Source: Croceicoccus naphthovorans (GTDB lineage: Bacteria; Pseudomonadota; Alphaproteobacteria; Sphingomonadales; Sphingomonadaceae). From it: a stretch of DNA of 64,000 bases. Below the pieces are notes generated by a model. The model saw nothing but the letters and a program-made list of their open reading frames with translations, ran no database searches and was not told the DNA's origin. Location of the stretch: the NCBI RefSeq assembly GCF_001028705.1, contig NZ_CP011770.1:1739501-1803500 (forward strand). Direction: 5' to 3'. Made by a program: the position numbers and the translations under genes. Below, piece after piece: positions 60,545 through 64,000 of the stretch. Within the stretch, counting starts at the first letter, position 1, and each line of letters starts with the position of its first letter.

Positions 60545-62277
60545 TGCGGCCCGGTCGCGAAGCGTTGATCGCGGAAGCGATGTTGCACGATCCGAGATCG
60601 AGCCACGCTGATGCAGAGTGGTGGCGCGGCGCCATGTTCTACGAAATCTATCTTCGCAGCTTCAAGGACAGCGACGGCGACGGGATCGGCGACCTTAAGG
60701 GCGTGCTGGACAAGCTCGATTACGTTGAGAGTCTGGGGGTTGATGGTCTGTGGCTGTCGCCTTTCTATCCCTCACCTCAAAAAGATTTCGGCTACGATAT
60801 CACCGACTTTTGCAACGTCGATCCCATGTTCGGATCGATGGGAGATTTCCTGGATTTGATTGGAGCGGTTCATGACAGAAATCTGAAGTTGCTGATCGAT
60901 CTGGTGCCGTGCCACACCTCGGAAGAGCATCCCTGGTTCCTGGAAAGCCGGTCAGGTCAGAAAAACGCCAAAGCCGATTGGTACGTCTGGGCTGATAGCG
61001 CGCCGGATGGCGGGCCGCCCAACAACTGGCTTTCCAGTTTTGGTGGTTCGGCTTGGAAATGGGATCCGCGCCGGTCCCAATATTACTACCATCCCTTTCT
61101 GACCTGCCAGCCTGCCTTGAACCTGCGCAACCCCGACGTGCTGAAGGCTATTATCGGTGTGTTCGAATACTGGATGGAACGCGGCGTGGACGGTTTCCGG
61201 CTCGATGCCGTACAATGCCTCTGCTGCGACCCTTGGCTCAGGCCCAATCCCCCTGCCCCCAGTGGCGAAGCGAACATCATGGTCGGCGGCGGCCCCAACA
61301 ATCCCTTTCGCAAGCAATTGCATGTATTCGATCGTGACGTGCCGGAAGCGATCCCCATTCTGGAGGCAATGCGCGATGCAGTGCGCAGCTATGAGCCGGA
61401 GCGTGTGCTAATCGGCGAACTGGCCGATGTCGATTCCAGCAGGATGGCCGTGAAATATACCTTGAGGGGAGAGCGCCTGCACGCGGTCTATGACTTCGAC
61501 CTGATCAACGCCGCAAAATCGCTCGACGATTGGCGTGACCTGCTCAGCATTCGAGCCCGGTTCATGGCGTCCGGTTGGATTATGAACGTCTTCACCAACC
61601 ACGATTCGGTCAGGGCTGTCTCCAATCTCACATTGTTCGCCGAGGAAGAAGGTGATCGCGCAGCTGCGGCAAAGTTATTGCTTTTCATGCAGTCAACCCT
61701 ACTGGGCGGCGGCATCATTTTCCAAGGCGAAGAACTGGGTCTGCCCCAGCCAGAGCTGGAGTACGAGGATTTGCAAGACCCATGGGGCAAGAACCTCTGG
61801 CCCGATTTCGCGGGCCGCGATGGCGTGCGCACGCCGATCCCGTGGACCCGGTCGAAAACAAAGGCCGGCTTCACCACCGCCAAAAAGGCGTGGCTGCCCG
61901 TACCGCCAGAGCACTCTTGCCTCTCTGTATCGGCGCAAAACTCAGACGAAAATTCGGTCCTGAATTTTTTTCGATCACTGATGGCGTGGCGGCGGAAGGA
62001 GCCTTTGATCCGTTGCGGGGATGAACTGGTCTACGATGTCGATGTTGCCCCGGTGATTGCCTATGATCGCTTTGATAAGGCCCGCTGCCTGACCTTCGTC
62101 GTCAACGTAAGTCTCGATCAGCGATGGTTTCCGACTGACGACAGCGACGAACTTATTGATCTGGACGGTTGCGTCACCAAGAAATCCAAGCATGGCATCG
62201 AGCTTCCACCGCTCGGATTTGCGATCATCCAACGGGGCGAACGGGCTGGAACCGTTGAAAGAAGCGTTTTCAACTGA
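60544..62277 (+). CDS. GH13 alpha-glucosidase, copy 2
   Basis: The 577-aa paralogue has the same fold and catalytic residues: Asp in DGFRLDAVQ, Glu in LIGELAD and Asp in VFTNHDSVR. It has a 20-30 aa N-terminal extension, so ATG at 60580 is a possible start. The first start overlaps copy 1 (TGATG), showing tight coupling. The two copies share architecture but differ at many positions near the active site (CLCCDPWLRP versus FYFHDPSLID), hinting at different substrates. Confidence 0.92.
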   Translation: MRPGREALIAEAMLHDPRSSHADAEWWRGAMFYEIYLRSFKDSDGDGIGDLKGVLDKLDYVESLGVDGLWLSPFYPSPQKDFGYDITDFCNVDPMFGSMGDFLDLIGAVHDRNLKLLIDLVPCHTSEEHPWFLESRSGQKNAKADWYVWADSAPDGGPPNNWLSSFGGSAWKWDPRRSQYYYHPFLTCQPALNLRNPDVLKAIIGVFEYWMERGVDGFRLDAVQCLCCDPWLRPNPPAPSGEANIMVGGGPNNPFRKQLHVFDRDVPEAIPILEAMRDAVRSYEPERVLIGELADVDSSRMAVKYTLRGERLHAVYDFDLINAAKSLDDWRDLLSIRARFMASGWIMNVFTNHDSVRAVSNLTLFAEEEGDRAAAAKLLLFMQSTLLGGGIIFQGEELGLPQPELEYEDLQDPWGKNLWPDFAGRDGVRTPIPWTRSKTKAGFTTAKKAWLPVPPEHSCLSVSAQNSDENSVLNFFRSLMAWRRKEPLIRCGDELVYDVDVAPVIAYDRFDKARCLTFVVNVSLDQRWFPTDDSDELIDLDGCVTKKSKHGIELPPLGFAIIQRGERAGTVERSVFN

Positions 62278-62285
62278 CCGGTCGA

Positions 62286-62308
62286 GAAGTGAAATCTTTT
62301 CTCACTTC
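62286..62308 (+). terminator. Weak hairpin after the GH13 operon
   Basis: GAAGTGA and TCACTTC pair around a 9-nt loop 9 nt after the GH13 copy 2 stop. No T-run follows, so termination efficiency is doubtful. Confidence 0.35.
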
Positions 62309-62380
62309 CAGATAGCTGGCCGGATCGCCTCTCCTTTGTTCGATTGCTTGAAAGAGTGACTTGGCAGATCGTCAGAGCGT

Positions 62381-62593
62381 TCAATCGAGCGGTAAGACTT
62401 GCCACAGTTCCACGCCTGCATTTTCCGTGCGGCGAATTTTGCATAGTTCTCTCTCACCCTCCCAAAGCGTCGCCGAACGGTCCGGTGCTTCTCGATGAGC
62501 ATGGATCAAAGCACCAGCGGCATCCTGAGCGTCGAATTCAATTGCTTTTCCCGGCTCCCCATCTTTGCCATCGAAAACAAGCATGTAATGCAT
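62381..62593 (-). CDS. Small conserved-looking hypothetical protein
   Basis: The 70-aa protein MHYMLVFDGKDGEPGKAIEF continues DAQDAAGALIHAHREAPDRS with alternating acidic residues. AAGGAG lies 8-12 nt before the ATG. The predicted alpha/beta pattern and clean start suggest a real gene. No family is recognised. Confidence 0.55.
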   Translation of the reverse strand: MHYMLVFDGKDGEPGKAIEFDAQDAAGALIHAHREAPDRSATLWEGERELCKIRRTENAGVELWQVLPLD

Positions 62594-62721
62594 GAACTTG
62601 ACTCCTTGGTTAGTTTAGAATTCGGAAAAAATATGCCGACTTTAGCTTAATCATACACAAGCGATGGACCCGCCCCGCCCCCACGGCACTGTGAGGACCG
62701 GAGCAGATCGGTCTCAGATTG

Positions 62722-63111
62722 TCAGTAAGTCATCCCATAATACGAATAGACCGTATTCCCGTAATCGCGATCCCATTCAGGCTCGCGATCACGCTCGTAA
62801 GAGGGGGCATCGGGTAGACGAGACTTGTCGCTTTTGAGGGTGTAACCTCCCTCGTCGACGTCATATTCGAGAGCATCCCAAGGGACTGGCCGATATTCCT
62901 CTCCCATGCCGAGGAAGCCGCCGCAGCTCATAACCGCGTATTCGACGCGACCGTTCCGCTTTCCAAGCATGACATGAGATATATGGCCGATCTTGTCGCC
63001 ATCAGAGGCGTGGACGGTCGTGCCGTCGACTTTATCGGACGCGATGAGGTTATGAGTTTCATCGCGATCTGTATCCGCGTTTCTGCTCAATGTGTCAGTT
63101 CGGTCTTCCAT
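62722..63111 (-). CDS. PRC-barrel domain protein
   Basis: The 129-aa protein has a PRC-barrel (about residues 25-90: LIASDKVDGTTVHASDGDKI, then GHISHVMLGKRNGRVEYAVM and PVPWDALEYD) followed by a charged tyrosine-rich tail (YERDREPEWDRDYGNTVYSY). PRC-barrel proteins of this size are common stress-type genes in alphaproteobacteria. GGAAAG just before ATG 63111 supports the start. The 150 nt upstream, to the IS boundary, contain no gene. Confidence 0.82.
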   Translation of the reverse strand: MEDRTDTLSRNADTDRDETHNLIASDKVDGTTVHASDGDKIGHISHVMLGKRNGRVEYAVMSCGGFLGMGEEYRPVPWDALEYDVDEGGYTLKSDKSRLPDAPSYERDREPEWDRDYGNTVYSYYGMTY

Positions 63112-63350
63112 GGTCTTTCCTTTCAGGTGTGACATCTCCCGTGCCAGATCATATTCCAGGAAGCCTTCCGACCCTGCCCTAACCTAGGACAAGATTCACT
63201 GGCGAAGCCGCTGGACCGTTTTTGAGTCGAGATGAACGGGCTGGAACAACCATCTTGGACGACGAAGGGGGTGCGATTATTGGGTGACGTGACCCCCTGA
63301 TTTTCCTCCAATTTGGATTAGAGTCCGGCCCTTACAGAAGGACGGACGAG

Positions 63351-63617
63351 ATGAAGAGAACGAGGTTTTCCGAAGAGCAGATCATCGGTGTGCTGAAGGA
63401 GGCTGAGGCGGGTGCGAAGACCGCTGACCTGGCCCGGCGACACGGAGTGTCGGAAGCGACGATCTACAACTGGAAGTCGAAGTATGGCGGGCTGGAGGTG
63501 TCCGATGCCCGCCGACTGAAGGAGCTCGAGAGCGAGAACGCGAAGCTGAAGCGGTTGCTCGCCGATGCCATGTTGGACCAGGCCGCGTTGAAGGATCTTC
63601 TGGCAAAAAAGTTCTGA
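63351..63617 (+). CDS. IS3-family transposase OrfA
   Basis: The 88-aa protein MKRTRFSEEQIIGVLKEAEA has the IS3 OrfA HTH (TADLARRHGVSEATIYNWKS) and a C-terminal leucine-rich coiled coil (LKELESENAKLKRLLADAML). It ends in the slippery sequence AAAAAAG (63605-63611), which directs -1 frameshifting to OrfB. Confidence 0.93.
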   Translation: MKRTRFSEEQIIGVLKEAEAGAKTADLARRHGVSEATIYNWKSKYGGLEVSDARRLKELESENAKLKRLLADAMLDQAALKDLLAKKF

Positions 63618-64000
63618 CGCCCGCCGCCAAGCGGGAAGCTGTCGCTCATCTCCAGGCCTGCCACGGGATGAGCGAGCGGCGGGCGTGCCGTGTCATCGAT
63701 GCTGATCGCAAGAGCGTGCGTTACCGTTCCACCCGGGACGATGACGCCGATCTGCGTGAGAAGCTGCGCGAGCTGGCCAACCAGCGTCGGCGGTTCGGCT
63801 ATCGCCGTCTGCACATCCTGCTGCGCCGGGAGGGGATCATGATCAACCGGAAGAAGACCCAGAGGCTCTACCGTGAGGAAGGGTTGGCGGTCAGACGACG
63901 ACGCAGTCGCAGGCGTGCTGTGGGCACGAGAGCACCTGCTCCGGTGCTGGCGCTGCCGAACCAGCGCTGGAGCCTGGACTTTGTTCACGACCAGATGGCT
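63605..64000 (+). CDS. IS3-family transposase OrfB, 3'-truncated by window
   Basis: In the -1 frame after the A6G run, the sequence reads VLTPAAKREAVAHLQACHGM, then RRACRVIDADRKSVRYRS, FGYRRLHILLRREG and NQRWSLDFVHDQM, the OrfB of the IS407 group. The first catalytic Asp (SLDFV) is present. The rest of the DDE core lies beyond the window. It is expressed by ribosomal frameshifting from OrfA. Confidence 0.9.

Larger units (their letters stand above)
63290..64000 (+). mobile_element. IS3-family element (IS407-like), cut by window end
   Basis: The element begins TGACCCCCTGATTTTCCTCC at 63290, typical of an IS3-family terminal repeat starting with TG. OrfA and the beginning of OrfB follow in the usual overlapping arrangement. 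The right end is beyond the window, so completeness and target duplication cannot be judged. Confidence 0.85.

Overview
The window looks like a chromosomal stretch of a GC-rich alphaproteobacterium, most probably of the order Sphingomonadales (Erythrobacteraceae or Sphingomonadaceae). The basis is the gene content and order: a fused ispDF followed by a CinA-family gene, ratA and lipA; comF divergent from an NDUFAF5-like methyltransferase; two-subunit glycyl-tRNA synthetase; mreBCD-mrdA-rodA; MutL with an endonuclease motif; and an int/DUF736/DUF2274/trb remnant of the kind found in alphaproteobacterial integrative elements. This placement is inference, because no 16S or marker search was possible.

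The first 34.7 kb is dense core genome. It holds isoprenoid (ispDF), lipoate (lipA), cysteine (cysK), histidine (hisI) and pyruvate/PEP (ppdK) metabolism. It also holds translation genes (glyQS, rplY, pth), ychF, mismatch repair (mutL) and the rod-shape operon mreBCD-mrdA-rodA, whose last three genes are joined by ATGA overlaps. Small regulatory cassettes are interspersed: a LiuR-like MerR gene with an acyl-CoA dehydrogenase and a palindromic operator; a 60-aa protein/HTH/membrane-protein operon; and a MerR gene divergent from a glutaredoxin-MauE fusion, with a near-textbook MerR promoter of which the regulator's start codon is part. Between pth and ychF lies a scar: a 28-codon chimera of the ychF start and the pth end, directly before a sulfotransferase gene.

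At tRNA-Lys(CTT) (34682-34757) the sequence turns accessory. A decayed integrative and conjugative element remains: a frameshifted tyrosine integrase, an overlapping HTH (excisionase-like) ORF, DUF736, DUF2274, trbI, trbG, trbF and a 5'-truncated trbL. The trbL remnant ends exactly at the start codon of a small plasmid-stabilization-type gene. After it comes a patchwork (40.5-49.5 kb): an HWE sensor kinase, a second stand-alone CinA protein, DUF1622, tiny hydrophilic proteins, a frameshifted DUF202 protein, an IS3-family element, an otsA fragment, fumC and small envelope proteins.

From 49.6 to 57.8 kb lies a compact periplasmic respiratory module. It encodes a PQQ-type sugar dehydrogenase, a DUF2231 protein, a cytochrome oxidase with fused subunits I and III, a subunit II carrying a cytochrome c domain, a lipoprotein cytochrome c, a divergent diheme cytochrome c, cytochrome b561 and a CtaG-type assembly factor. 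After it come an SDR dehydrogenase, two tandem GH13 alpha-glucosidases, a PRC-barrel protein and the start of a second IS3-family element.

Several accessory genes carry sequences resembling the alphaproteobacterial general-stress (EcfG) promoter, GGAAC-N16-CGTT. One site, at 55771-55797, reads in both directions between the oxidase operon and the diheme cytochrome gene. With the HWE kinase and the stress-type gene content, this suggests that the accessory half is a stress-response island. That is inference: no PhyR, NepR or EcfG gene is in the window, and single-mismatch sites are expected by chance. I found no CRISPR array, rRNA or obvious wholly novel defence system.
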